Positions 1-7,857 of a stretch of DNA of 21,945 bases are shown here, piece by piece; position 1 is the first letter of the stretch; each line of letters starts with the position of its first letter. The position numbers and the translations under genes were made by a program. The DNA is taken from assembly GCA_964459065.1 (NCBI GenBank), contig CAYWMN010000036.1:1-21945 (forward strand), in the 5' to 3' direction. This DNA is from JAMCXS01 sp964459065. GTDB lineage: Bacteria > Acidobacteriota > Terriglobia > UBA7540. The notes beneath the pieces are model-generated. The model searched no databases. It saw nothing but the letters and a program-made list of their open reading frames with translations, and was not told the origin of the DNA.

Positions 1-1378
1 CGCTCGAAAGATCGAAGGCAAGCTTTGAGCCATTCTCTGAAGCGTAAAACGTCTTGGCGCCGGAAGCGAGCAGTTTCTCGACAAGCGGCGGTGCGGCCCG
101 GTTTTCCTTTTGCCACTGCTGGGTGATTTTGTCCAGACCGATCGCGTCCCAAAGCTCGAACACACCGGCTTGCCAGTTAAATCCCCATTTCATGGCGTTA
201 TCGATGGAAGTGATGTCGCTCGAAATTTCCGGAATGCGGTTGGCCGCGTAATGGAACGTGTCGGCCAGGACTTTTCGGTAAAACTCCCCAACCCGGCCGG
301 GAGCTTCAAAAAGCGAAGCCACGCGCCGGCCTACGTCTTCGATGTTCCGAGCCATGTCAAGAGCCGGGAACTTCGGCTTCTGCCGCTCGCGGTATTCAAA
401 GGTGGCAAGGTCAAGCGTGCGAATCTCGCTGCTTCCGCCCGGGACTTTACTTTTGATTTTCTTGTAAAAGCCCTGGCGGGTTTTGTCTCCCAGCATGTTT
501 CTCGCAAGCATTTCATCAACGAATCCGGGCAGGGTGAAAATGTCGCGGCGCTCGTCGTCAGGAAGCGCTGTGGAAAGGTTCGTGACCACATGAACCATCA
601 CGTCGAGGCCGACCAAATCCAGCAGGCGAAAGGTGGCCGATTTAGGCACGCCCATCGCCGGCCCCGTCAGCAGATCGATCTCCTCGATGCTGTAGCCGTC
701 CGCGACCAAACGCTCGACAACGGCCATCATGAAAAACGTCCCGATGCGGTTGGCAATAAAGTTGGGCGTGTCGTGGGCAATCACGATTCCTTTACCCAGC
801 ACCAGATCGCCGAAATCCGAAACTGTTTGCACGACCTCCGGCAGCGTTTCAGGCGTGGGAATCACTTCCAGCAGTTTCATGTAGCGGGGAGGGTTAAAGA
901 AATGCGTGCCCAGAAAGTGCCGCCGAAAATCCTCCGGCATGCCTTCGGCCAAGCTGCCGATGGAGATGCCGGACGTGTTGGAGCTGATCAGGGTTCCGGG
1001 CTTTCGAAGCGGAGCGATCTTTTGATAGAGAGCCTGCTTGATGGCGCGGTCTTCCGTGACCGCCTCAATAATCCAGTCACAGTCCCGAACCCAGTCAAGA
1101 TGGTCTTCGAAATTTCCCACTGTGACCAGCCGCGCAGCTTCGTGAACAAAGAATGCGGGCGGGCGGGAAGCCAGCGCCTGGTCCAGGCCGGCCTGCGCCA
1201 CGCGGTTCCGCGCTTTGGAGACGCCTGATGGCGGCGGGGCCTTGGGCGCGCCCGGCGCGGAATCATTCGGCACGATATCAAGCAAAATACAGGGGACGGA
1301 AGCGTTGGCGAAGTGCGCCGCGATGCGAGCTCCCATGGTTCCTGCTCCCAAAACTGCTGCTTTGCGAATCTCGCGCAC
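1..1378 (-). CDS. fadN: FadN-like 3-hydroxyacyl-CoA dehydrogenase (5' part; gene runs off the left edge)
   Basis: Encodes the NAD-dependent 3-hydroxyacyl-CoA dehydrogenase step of fatty-acid beta-oxidation in the cytoplasm. About 459 codons are visible; the end lies beyond base 1. The N-terminus has the dinucleotide-binding motif GAGTMG (residues 11-16), followed by LLDIVPND, SSNTSGIS, the catalytic-His motif GTHFFNPPRYMKLLEVIP and DTPNFIANRIG, an order and wording I recognise from Bacillus FadN. FadN proteins are about 790 residues and add a crotonase-like domain, so roughly 40% is probably missing here. The GTG start at 1378 is chosen because AGGGGG lies 4 bases upstream and the homology begins at once. 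It has its own sigma70-type promoter (1415-1443). A thiolase or acyl-CoA dehydrogenase gene would be the expected downstream neighbour, but that is off the window. Family assignment is firm; the exact orthology to FadN is likely. Confidence 0.9.
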   Translation of the reverse strand, partial: MREIRKAAVLGAGTMGARIAAHFANASVPCILLDIVPNDSAPGAPKAPPPSGVSKARNRVAQAGLDQALASRPPAFFVHEAARLVTVGNFEDHLDWVRDCDWIIEAVTEDRAIKQALYQKIAPLRKPGTLISSNTSGISIGSLAEGMPEDFRRHFLGTHFFNPPRYMKLLEVIPTPETLPEVVQTVSDFGDLVLGKGIVIAHDTPNFIANRIGTFFMMAVVERLVADGYSIEEIDLLTGPAMGVPKSATFRLLDLVGLDVMVHVVTNLSTALPDDERRDIFTLPGFVDEMLARNMLGDKTRQGFYKKIKSKVPGGSSEIRTLDLATFEYRERQKPKFPALDMARNIEDVGRRVASLFEAPGRVGEFYRKVLADTFHYAANRIPEISSDITSIDNAMKWGFNWQAGVFELWDAIGLDKITQQWQKENRAAPPLVEKLLASGAKTFYASENGSKLAFDLSS

Positions 1379-1414
1379 GATACCCCCTGCTGATTGGAAG
1401 AAATCTAAGAGGGG

Positions 1415-1443
1415 ATTATGTGGGATAGCTCAGGCAGGGTCAA
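1415..1443 (-). promoter_or_regulatory. Sigma70-type promoter of the FadN-like gene
   Basis: On the minus strand TTGACC (1443-1438) is followed by a 17-base spacer and CATAAT (1420-1415). Both boxes match the consensus at 5 of 6 positions and the spacing is ideal. Transcription would start near 1408, giving a leader of about 30 bases that contains the AGGGGG ribosome site of the GTG start. Confidence 0.75.
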
Positions 1444-1502
1444 GCGCACAACGAGCGCCGGCAGCAGGAGCGCGACGTTCAAGGAATAGAGTGGCTGGTT
1501 GG

Positions 1503-1545
1503 TCGAGAGAGAAAGGCGGCTGCCGCGCAGCGCCGGCAGCCGCCT
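1503..1545 (-). terminator. Intrinsic terminator downstream of the PpiD-type gene
   Basis: A perfect 12-bp inverted repeat (arms 1514-1525 and 1534-1545, loop 8 bases, very GC-rich) is followed on the minus strand by a pyrimidine-rich stretch beginning TTTCTCTCTC. It lies 55 bases past the stop of the gene at 1600. The T-tract is interrupted by C, so efficiency is uncertain. With the promoter at 1415-1443 it separates the PpiD-type gene from the FadN-like gene. Confidence 0.7.
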
Positions 1546-1599
1546 GATCGGATCCGGCTGGTATGGCGAAAACCTTTTTGACGGCCCCTGCTTCGCTCG

Positions 1600-3531
1600 C
1601 TATTGATTTTGATACGAGGCGAGGAACGTTTTAAGTCCGGCCGAATTGATTTTCAGCGTGCCGTCGCGCATGAGTTGCTTCTTCAGGTTCTGGGCGTATA
1701 GCTCAAACACCAAAGCCTGTTTTTGACGGAGAAGTTGCTGGCGAAGCTTCTCCTGCTGTGAAGCCAGCTTGCTTTGATCGGCAGGAGTATGGGAGACCAC
1801 CTGAATCACGACGTCGTTACCTTCGACCGAAAGTACGCCGCTCGACTGGCCTGGCGCCAGATTAAACGCCTCCGGCAGTGACATCGCGGGTCCCAGGCCC
1901 GAAATTGAAGCCTGCCGGGTGAAGTCCTTCGTTTCCTTTGCGTCATAACCCTTGGCTCGGGCGACCTTCTGGAAGTTCCCCTTTTTCACCAGCGCGGCAA
2001 AAGCCACCGCCTTTTGGTGGGCGAGAACTTTCGATTCTTTGGCCCGGTAGTCTTCTTCCACCATCGCCTGCACTTCTTTGAGTTGGGGGACGTGCGCCCG
2101 CACAATCTTGGTGACTTGGATGATCGCTGTACCCTTGGGAACCGTGATGGGTTGCCCGACTTCATTCAAGTTAAGCTCAAACGCCAGGTTCTGGAAAGCG
2201 TCGTTGGAACCAAAGTCCGGAATCGTCTGATTGTATTGAAACAGCGGTGTTTCACTGACTTTAAGCCCCGCCTTTTGAGCAATGGCGGCGAATTGCTTGG
2301 GATTGGCCTTGAGTTGGGCCTCCAGCTTATTGGAATAGTCCTGCTCGGCCTGGGCAAGTTTCTGCCTCATCAAGGCCTGATGGATGGAATCCTGGACATC
2401 CTTAAAAGTCTCCAGATGTGCGGTTTGTTTGGCCAGGACTTTGATGATGTGGATCCCATAGACGGTGTGGACCAGGCCGCTCACCTGGCCGGGCTTCATG
2501 GCAAAGGCCACGTCTTCAAATTCCTTCACGGTTTGCCCGTGAACAATCCAGCCGATATTTCCCCCGTTGGAGGCGCTGGTATCCTGGGAGTATTTCTTGG
2601 CCAGGTCGGCAAAGTTCGCCCCGGCCTTGATTTTGGCCAGGACCTCCTTGGCGGTATTTTCCAAAGCCTTCACCTGCGCCGGACTTTTCCCAGTGGTTTT
2701 GAAGAGGATATGGGCGACCTTCACACGGTCGGGGACCCGGTAGTTGGCAAGATGAGCGGTGTAGTACTGCTTCATTTCATTTTCGGTGATGTTGACCTGC
2801 GCCCGCACGTCATCCGGAGTGACCAGGACATAGCGGGCCTGGCGCTGCTCCTTCTGTTCATAATTGGAGGCGTTCTTTTTGAAAAAGCTTTCAAGCGGCT
2901 TTGGCTTGATTTGAACAGCCTTGAGGAATTTGCTGGGATCGAAAACCACGTAGCGAATTTTCGCCTTCATGTTCTCGCGCTCAAACGCACTTTTGACCTC
3001 AGCAGGAGTGACTTCCACGCCGTCGGAAACCACCGCCTGGATCTTCTGGATCAGCAGGCTTTCCCGGACCTCCCTTTCAAATTCCGGCGTGGAGAGTCCA
3101 GTCTGCTGCTGCACAACATTCCGGTACGCCTCCATGCCTACGAAATGTCCGTTGGGATAGAGCCAGGGGATTTTTTCAAGGTTGGAGCGCAGCTCGAGGT
3201 CTGAAACTTCCAGGCCCATCTTCTTGGCCTGCAGGGTCAGCGCCTGTTGCAGGATCATATTGTCGAGCATCCGGCCGGCGATCAGAGGCACCAGGTGCGG
3301 GTCCTGGCCGAGTGAAGAATGTTGCATGCGGCTGTCAATCTGCTGCATCAACTGCTGGGTCGTGATGCGCACTTTGCCGATATGTGCAAGGACGTTGGCT
3401 TGTTCCTGCTGAACGTCACCGCCCCCCAGGGGCGTAAATACCATGATCATGCCGAGAGAAACGATGGCCAGGAAAAATACCAAGAGGTACTTGTACACCT
3501 TCTCCCGGTGTTTCTTGAATAGTCTGAACAT
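1600..3531 (-). CDS. ppiD: PpiD-type membrane-anchored peptidyl-prolyl cis-trans isomerase (SurA N-terminal and parvulin domains)
   Basis: A 643-residue periplasmic folding factor anchored in the inner membrane, expected to bind unfolded exported proteins near the Sec translocon. A short basic N-terminus is followed by one membrane segment (about residues 14-33), a SurA_N-like chaperone region (about 45-200), a parvulin rotamase domain (about 269-367, starting VKVAHILFK and containing FADLAKKYSQD and GGNIGW), and a C-terminal chaperone-like region rich in Lys and Gln. E. coli PpiD is 623 residues with the same order, whereas SurA has a cleaved signal and usually two parvulin domains, so PpiD is the better match. 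The ATG at 3531 has CCGGAG about 6 bases upstream and a promoter-like site at 3564-3593. The gene diverges from the FecR/mre block. Subfamily naming is by architecture. Confidence 0.9.
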   Translation of the reverse strand: MFRLFKKHREKVYKYLLVFFLAIVSLGMIMVFTPLGGGDVQQEQANVLAHIGKVRITTQQLMQQIDSRMQHSSLGQDPHLVPLIAGRMLDNMILQQALTLQAKKMGLEVSDLELRSNLEKIPWLYPNGHFVGMEAYRNVVQQQTGLSTPEFEREVRESLLIQKIQAVVSDGVEVTPAEVKSAFERENMKAKIRYVVFDPSKFLKAVQIKPKPLESFFKKNASNYEQKEQRQARYVLVTPDDVRAQVNITENEMKQYYTAHLANYRVPDRVKVAHILFKTTGKSPAQVKALENTAKEVLAKIKAGANFADLAKKYSQDTSASNGGNIGWIVHGQTVKEFEDVAFAMKPGQVSGLVHTVYGIHIIKVLAKQTAHLETFKDVQDSIHQALMRQKLAQAEQDYSNKLEAQLKANPKQFAAIAQKAGLKVSETPLFQYNQTIPDFGSNDAFQNLAFELNLNEVGQPITVPKGTAIIQVTKIVRAHVPQLKEVQAMVEEDYRAKESKVLAHQKAVAFAALVKKGNFQKVARAKGYDAKETKDFTRQASISGLGPAMSLPEAFNLAPGQSSGVLSVEGNDVVIQVVSHTPADQSKLASQQEKLRQQLLRQKQALVFELYAQNLKKQLMRDGTLKINSAGLKTFLASYQNQ

Positions 3532-3563
3532 GAAGACTCCGGATGCGTAAACTTAACCTTTCT

Positions 3564-3593
3564 ATTATATGCTAGTCTCTCGGCAGGGAACAA
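3564..3593 (-). promoter_or_regulatory. Probable promoter of the PpiD-type gene
   Basis: The minus strand has a perfect -10 box TATAAT (3569-3564) and, 18 bases upstream, a weak -35 TTGTTC (3593-3588, 3 of 6 consensus positions). Transcription would start about 25 bases before the ATG at 3531. The strong -10 box in otherwise GC-rich DNA is the main support. Confidence 0.55.
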
Positions 3594-3662
3594 CTTAAAG
3601 GCGGCCTTTCACCTGGCCTGCGCCGCCGGAGGGCTCCCGCGGACGATTGATGCGGAATCTGC

Positions 3663-3691
3663 TTGACCCGAAATGCCCTTTGGTAAAAAAT
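3663..3691 (+). promoter_or_regulatory. Possible promoter for the FecR/mre block
   Basis: TTGACC (3663-3668), 17 bases, then AAAAAT (3686-3691); alternatively TAAAAA at 3684 preceded by TGG as an extended -10. If real, transcription starts near 3698, very close to the AGGG that precedes the ATG at 3709, leaving a short leader. The -10 box is weak, so this is a candidate only. Confidence 0.35.
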
Positions 3692-3708
3692 GCTCTAGGG
3701 TATTGCCC

Positions 3709-4971
3709 ATGAATGGGAAACTTGGAGCCCCTGACCCCGAGCAAGGACGCAAAGTCGAGGTAGAATGGACTACTGTCGCTTACCGGACGATTGCCTTTTA
3801 CGCAGGTCTCGGGTTATTGGTGACGGGTTTTGTATTTTACCTGATCGCTCCTAACTACTTTACGGCGAAGGTGCAGANNNNNNNNNNGCTGGTTGCCACC
3901 TCCAAACGGGACGCTCATTTTGTCAACCTGGACGGCGATGTCCGCGTCAAAAAGGTGCATTCTTCGCCATGGATTCGGGCCGACTACAATACCAGCCTGG
4001 AAAGCGGGGATTTTGTCCAGACCAGCGCTAACGCGGTGGCCAGGATTATTTTTGCCGATGGAACAAACTACGTGCTGAAGCCGGATTCTTTGATTGTCGT
4101 GGAACAGAGCACCGAGGACCCGGTCACCAAAGCCACTCGCGTGGCGGTGCAGGTTACGTCGGGCACGGTGGACCTGTCCACGGGGAAATTCGGGGTTCCC
4201 GGTTCAACCTCCAAGGTCGCCTTTGAAGATGCCGTGGCCAGCCTGGGCGCAGCGAGCCGCGCCGTGGTCCGAAACGATCCCAAAGCGAACGTTCACCAAC
4301 TGACGGTGAACCGCGGCGAGGCGCAGGTCACCCGCGGGTCAACCACCCTTCAACTGGGGGAATACGACAAGGTCACCTTTTCCGCCAACCAACCCGGGCT
4401 GGTGCGAGGGAAAGTGATTGCCCCTCCCGTCCTTGTTTCGCCCGCCAACATGGCTTTGACGGTGACCAAGGATCCTCGCAAGACTCCAGTCGACTTCAAA
4501 TGGTCGGCTGTACCCGGGGCCAAAGCGTACCGTCTGGAAGTTTCGCCGTCCGGGATGTTCTCGAACCTTGTGGTGGACAAGAAGGTCAAAGGAACTTCAA
4601 CCTCTGTGCCGGGTTTCGATGAAGGGATCTACTACTGGATTGCCGCTTCCATTGATCAAAAGGGAAATCAAAGCCAACCTTCCGCTGCCAATCGGTTCGA
4701 CGTGGTTGAGCAGGTTTCGCAAGAGCATCAGGCCTTTCTTGAAATCACCAATATCATTCAGCATGGCCGAGTCGTGGAGGTGGTAGGCCGAACCGAACCC
4801 GGTTCAACCGTGATTATTAATAATCAGCAGGTCTTCAATATTGCGCCGGATGGAACGTTTCGGCATTTTACGTCGCCGTTTCCCAAGACGGGTTCGAATC
4901 AAATTACCATCACCGCGCAAGATCGGAAAGGCCGCACTAAAACGATCCGGAAGACCGTGGTGATTGAATAG
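3709..4971 (+). CDS. FecR-domain envelope protein with Ig-like C-terminal modules (contains an assembly gap)
   Basis: About 420 residues. One membrane segment (about 27-46) is followed by a FecR-type domain (about 65-165, with LESGDFVQTSANAVARIIFA), a fibronectin-III-like module (about 235-330, with FKWSAVPGAKAYRLEVS) and a C-terminal bacterial Ig/glucodextranase-B-like module (about 345-420, with GRTEPGSTVIINNQ). The bulk is expected outside the cytoplasm, bound to the inner membrane. No FecI sigma factor or TonB receptor is nearby, so iron-citrate signalling is unlikely; a structural envelope role is my inference from its place 54 bases before mreB. The ATG at 3709 is preferred over the in-frame one at 3673 because AGGG lies 8 bases upstream and the earlier one has no ribosome site. 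Ten Ns (3878-3887) fall just after the membrane segment; the frame stays open on both sides, but the true gap length is unknown. Confidence 0.85.
   Translation: MNGKLGAPDPEQGRKVEVEWTTVAYRTIAFYAGLGLLVTGFVFYLIAPNYFTAKVQXXXXLVATSKRDAHFVNLDGDVRVKKVHSSPWIRADYNTSLESGDFVQTSANAVARIIFADGTNYVLKPDSLIVVEQSTEDPVTKATRVAVQVTSGTVDLSTGKFGVPGSTSKVAFEDAVASLGAASRAVVRNDPKANVHQLTVNRGEAQVTRGSTTLQLGEYDKVTFSANQPGLVRGKVIAPPVLVSPANMALTVTKDPRKTPVDFKWSAVPGAKAYRLEVSPSGMFSNLVVDKKVKGTSTSVPGFDEGIYYWIAASIDQKGNQSQPSAANRFDVVEQVSQEHQAFLEITNIIQHGRVVEVVGRTEPGSTVIINNQQVFNIAPDGTFRHFTSPFPKTGSNQITITAQDRKGRTKTIRKTVVIE
3878..3887. other. Assembly gap (10 N)
   Basis: Ten consecutive N bases inside the FecR-domain gene. A run of exactly ten is a usual scaffolder placeholder, so the true missing length may differ and residues around 57-60 of that protein are unknown. 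Confidence 0.98.
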
Positions 4972-5025
4972 GTAGACACAACCAAAATTCCCTCAATTGA
5001 GTTGAGAAAGGGCTTTTTCAAAGGA

Positions 5026-6051
5026 ATGAGTTTTCGTTCGTTGTTTAGTGTTTTTTCTTCCGATTTGGCTATCGACCTGGGCACCGCCAATACCCTGGTT
5101 TTTGCAAAAAGCAAAGGGGTTGTCGTCAACGAACCTTCCATCGTAGCCATCAACAAGCTGACGGGTGAAATTGAAGCCGTGGGGCGCGAAGCCAAGGAAA
5201 TGCTTGGTCGAACGCCCGGCAACATCGTCGCCATTCGTCCCTTGAAAGACGGGGTGATCGCGGATTTCAAGGTGACGGAAAAGATGCTCAATTATTTCAT
5301 CCAGAAGGCTCACAACCGAAAAGTGTTTGTTCACCCGCGGATCGTGATCGGAGTTCCTTCCGAGATTACGCAGGTGGAAAAGCGGGCCGTGCAGGACTCG
5401 GCCTTTCGGGCTAAAGCCAGTGAAGTGTATCTGGTTGAACAAGCGATGATGGCCGCCATCGGCTCCGGCTTGCCCATCACCGAGCCTTCCGGCAGCATGA
5501 TTGTGGATATTGGCGGCGGCACCACGGATATCGCAGTGATTTCGCTTTCCGGCATCGTCTACAGCCGTTCCGTTCGCGTGGCGGGCAATGAGATGGATGA
5601 GGCGGTTACCGCCTATCTGAAGCGCCGGTACAACCTGTTGGTGGGCGAGCGGACGGCCGAGCAGATCAAAATGGAAGTGGGTTCTGCCTATGTCCTTGAG
5701 AAGCCCCAAACCATGGAAATCAAGGGCCGCCACTTGCTGGAAGGGGTGCCGAAAACCATCACCATCGACGATGCGGAAATTCGCGACGCCCTTTCCGAAT
5801 GCGTGGCGACCATGATCAACGCCATCCGCGTGGCGCTCGAGCGGACCCCGCCAGAGCTTTCTGCGGATATTTCCGACCGCGGCATCGTTCTGACGGGGGG
5901 CGGCGCGCTGCTGAAGAATTTGGATAAACGGATTCGTGAGGAAACAGGACTGCCGGTTTCCATTGCCGAAGATCCGCTGGCTTCGGTGGTTTTGGGTACC
6001 GGACGGATGTTAACGGATTTCAATTTGCTGCGCCGGGTCGCCATTGAATAA
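5026..6051 (+). CDS. mreB: Rod shape-determining protein MreB (bacterial actin)
   Basis: An actin-fold ATPase that polymerises under the inner membrane and organises lateral peptidoglycan synthesis by MreC, MreD, RodA and PBP2. The phosphate-1 motif AIDLGTANTLVF (residues 15-26), the phosphate-2 motif IVDIGGGTTDIAVIS and the adenosine motif GIVLTGGGALLKNL are all intact. From the ATG at 5026 the protein is 341 residues and begins MSFRSLFSVFSSDLAIDLG, the usual length and start for MreB. A TTG at 5002 would add eight residues; neither start has a textbook ribosome site (AAAGGA directly abuts the ATG), so the start is decided by homology. It is the first of five consecutive elongasome genes. 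Confidence 0.97.
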   Translation: MSFRSLFSVFSSDLAIDLGTANTLVFAKSKGVVVNEPSIVAINKLTGEIEAVGREAKEMLGRTPGNIVAIRPLKDGVIADFKVTEKMLNYFIQKAHNRKVFVHPRIVIGVPSEITQVEKRAVQDSAFRAKASEVYLVEQAMMAAIGSGLPITEPSGSMIVDIGGGTTDIAVISLSGIVYSRSVRVAGNEMDEAVTAYLKRRYNLLVGERTAEQIKMEVGSAYVLEKPQTMEIKGRHLLEGVPKTITIDDAEIRDALSECVATMINAIRVALERTPPELSADISDRGIVLTGGGALLKNLDKRIREETGLPVSIAEDPLASVVLGTGRMLTDFNLLRRVAIE

Positions 6052-6142
6052 TGAACAGGGCGGGGCGCGCAACAAGGTGTGTTATGCTTCCGGAATAAAG
6101 GTCGTCCAGCACGTTTTCAGTGCTTGATATGAACGGTACCTC

Positions 6143-7033
6143 TTGAAATTGTTTGCCCGGCCACATCTCGGCAGAAACCCCCGGGTGCCTGCCATCATCA
6201 GGCGGCATCCGTCCCTGTTTGTCCTTTTCGGAGTTCTTGTCTCTCAACTGCTGCTGCTTTCGGTTCAAATCACTCGCGATCAAAATGTGAGATTGATTCA
6301 CGTTTGGACGGCAACGGTTTTCGGACCCTTCGAGCGGGGATTCCATGACGTTGTTGAGGGAACGGCTCAAAGCTGGAACGCGGTTCATGTGTTGTGGGCC
6401 GACCACCAGGCAAACCAGCAGCTGGGCACTCAATTGGTGTTGGCGCGGGCCCAAATTCAGGAACTTTCCGTAAAAGCCGCGGAAGTGGACCGTCTCAAGT
6501 CACTCCTCGACTTCAAGGCCCAGCTCTCTTATCGCAGCATTGCGGCCGAAGTGATCGCTTCCAGCCCCGGAATCGGTTCAACGGTTGTCTCGATCAATCG
6601 GGGTCAGGATTCAGGCGTCACGGTCGATCTGCCGGTAGTCACGCCGGAAGGAGTCGTTGGGAAAACCGTCGCAGTTTATCCCCATACCTCTCAGGTTCTG
6701 TTGATTACAGACCCTTCGTGCGGCGTGGGTTGTATGTTGGGAAAAAGCCGCCTCCAGGGCATTCTGAAGGGTAACAGTCAAGCCCGTTGCGAGTTGCGGT
6801 ATGTGATGGATGAGGAGAAGGTTGCAACGGATGAAGCGGTTCTGACTTCGGGTCTTGACCAGATTTATCCCAAGGGTTTGCTGGTGGGCTATGTCGTTAA
6901 AGTGGAAGAGGGAAACATCTACAAGCGCATCATCGTCAGACCCGCCGTCTCCCTGAGCCGGCTCGAAAACGTCCTGGTTCTTCTCAAGAACGGACCAGAG
7001 CAACGGCAAGCAATGACTGTCGGGCACCCCTGA
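6143..7033 (+). CDS. mreC: Rod shape-determining protein MreC
   Basis: A bitopic inner-membrane protein whose periplasmic part links MreB to PBP2 and activates it. The 296 residues show a basic N-terminus, one membrane segment (about 23-43), a coiled coil (about 85-125) and the MreC beta-barrel core (about 130-285) with VVSINRGQDSGVTVDLPV and EGVVGKTVAVYPHTSQVLLI. The start is taken as TTG at 6143; no upstream ATG is in frame (the one at 6129 reaches a stop after five codons), and the ribosome site is weak. TTG at 6149 is a close alternative. It lies 91 bases after mreB. Confidence 0.95.
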   Translation: MKLFARPHLGRNPRVPAIIRRHPSLFVLFGVLVSQLLLLSVQITRDQNVRLIHVWTATVFGPFERGFHDVVEGTAQSWNAVHVLWADHQANQQLGTQLVLARAQIQELSVKAAEVDRLKSLLDFKAQLSYRSIAAEVIASSPGIGSTVVSINRGQDSGVTVDLPVVTPEGVVGKTVAVYPHTSQVLLITDPSCGVGCMLGKSRLQGILKGNSQARCELRYVMDEEKVATDEAVLTSGLDQIYPKGLLVGYVVKVEEGNIYKRIIVRPAVSLSRLENVLVLLKNGPEQRQAMTVGHP

Positions 7034-7100
7034 GGTTGGCGACCCGGCCCGCCGCCATCGGGTCTTCCGCCGCTTTCCCCTATACGGATCATCGAGTTTC

Positions 7101-7613
7101 ATGGATATTTACCGTCACAGACCCAAAGAGGTTTTCCGCGTCCACCCGGCGGTGTTGGCCCTGATTGTCTTTGCTTCTGTTCTGTTGCAAGTCACCTTGC
7201 CGCCGGCCATGCCGCTGACCCACCTGTTCCAGTTTCCCCTCCTGGTGGTGGTCTATTTTTCCATGGTGAGGGAAAACCAGATCTACGGCATTGCCTTTGG
7301 AACCGCCATCGGACTGCTGCAGGACGCTCTTTCTCACGGTTATCTTGGGCAAATGGGCATGGCGAAGGCCCTTGTGGGATATCTGGCGGCGACCGCCGGG
7401 CTCAGGCTCGAGTTTGACAACCTGCTGGTGCGGGGAGTTCTTATCGGCACGCTCGTGTGCATCCACAATGCTTTCCTTTATCTCCTTGTCCGCGGGCTGC
7501 TGGGGCTTCCAGCCCCGTTTGAACCGTTGCAGCTTCTTGCCAGCATCCTGGTGAATGTGGCGCTTGGTCTGATCCTGTTCCCCCTGTTTGACCGTCTCAA
7601 GCAGCCAGCCTAG
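7101..7613 (+). CDS. mreD: Rod shape-determining protein MreD
   Basis: A small polytopic inner-membrane protein of the elongasome. The 170 residues are very hydrophobic with five to six predicted membrane segments (about 16-35, 42-57, 60-78, 86-98, 106-130, 140-160) and the family-typical region FGTAIGLLQDALSHGYLG around residue 67. Length matches the family (about 160-180). It starts at ATG 7101, 67 bases after mreC, and keeps the usual mreB-mreC-mreD order. Confidence 0.93.
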   Translation: MDIYRHRPKEVFRVHPAVLALIVFASVLLQVTLPPAMPLTHLFQFPLLVVVYFSMVRENQIYGIAFGTAIGLLQDALSHGYLGQMGMAKALVGYLAATAGLRLEFDNLLVRGVLIGTLVCIHNAFLYLLVRGLLGLPAPFEPLQLLASILVNVALGLILFPLFDRLKQPA

Positions 7614-7857
7614 CGGCGGGGCAGCGCCGGCGGCGTGCCGGCCGGGCGCCGGGAACCGGCGGGAGGCCGGAGCCCCTCCGGACCTTCGAGACCCCTATCT
7701 TCTTTTATGGGGGAGGGGCGTGTGGTATGGTTGCTGAAGGAGGGGCAGACTGGCAATTCGCTGCAGTCCCTTTGCCTTGCGAAGCGGGTTTGCATGGGGA
7801 AGGGGCATGCCCGGTCGGGGCCGGCGGCCGCAAGATCCGGTTGGAAGATCATAGGTA
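7614..7857. other. GC-rich non-coding spacer inside the mre block
   Basis: Between the mreD stop and the PBP2 start lie 244 bases with no convincing gene. The first 70 bases are dense in CCGG and GCCGGC words and include a perfect hairpin (arms 7667-7672 and 7676-7681, loop CCC) without a T-tract. No strong promoter is seen, although TGGTATGGT at 7723-7731 resembles an extended -10. It is much longer than the other gaps of the block. Confidence 0.5.

Noticed and set aside
110..1228. Long plus-strand open frame (372 codons)
   Set aside because: It is antisense to the FadN-like gene, whose motifs are unmistakable; the plus-strand product has no domain and a His/Arg/Asn-rich composition typical of a shadow frame.
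2014..3204. Plus-strand open frame of 396 codons
   Set aside because: Antisense to the PpiD-type isomerase, which has the parvulin and SurA-type domains; the antisense product shows no motif and no ribosome site.
3673..3708. Upstream ATG as start of the FecR-domain gene
   Set aside because: No ribosome site precedes it, and it lies inside the candidate promoter; the ATG at 3709 has AGGG at good spacing.
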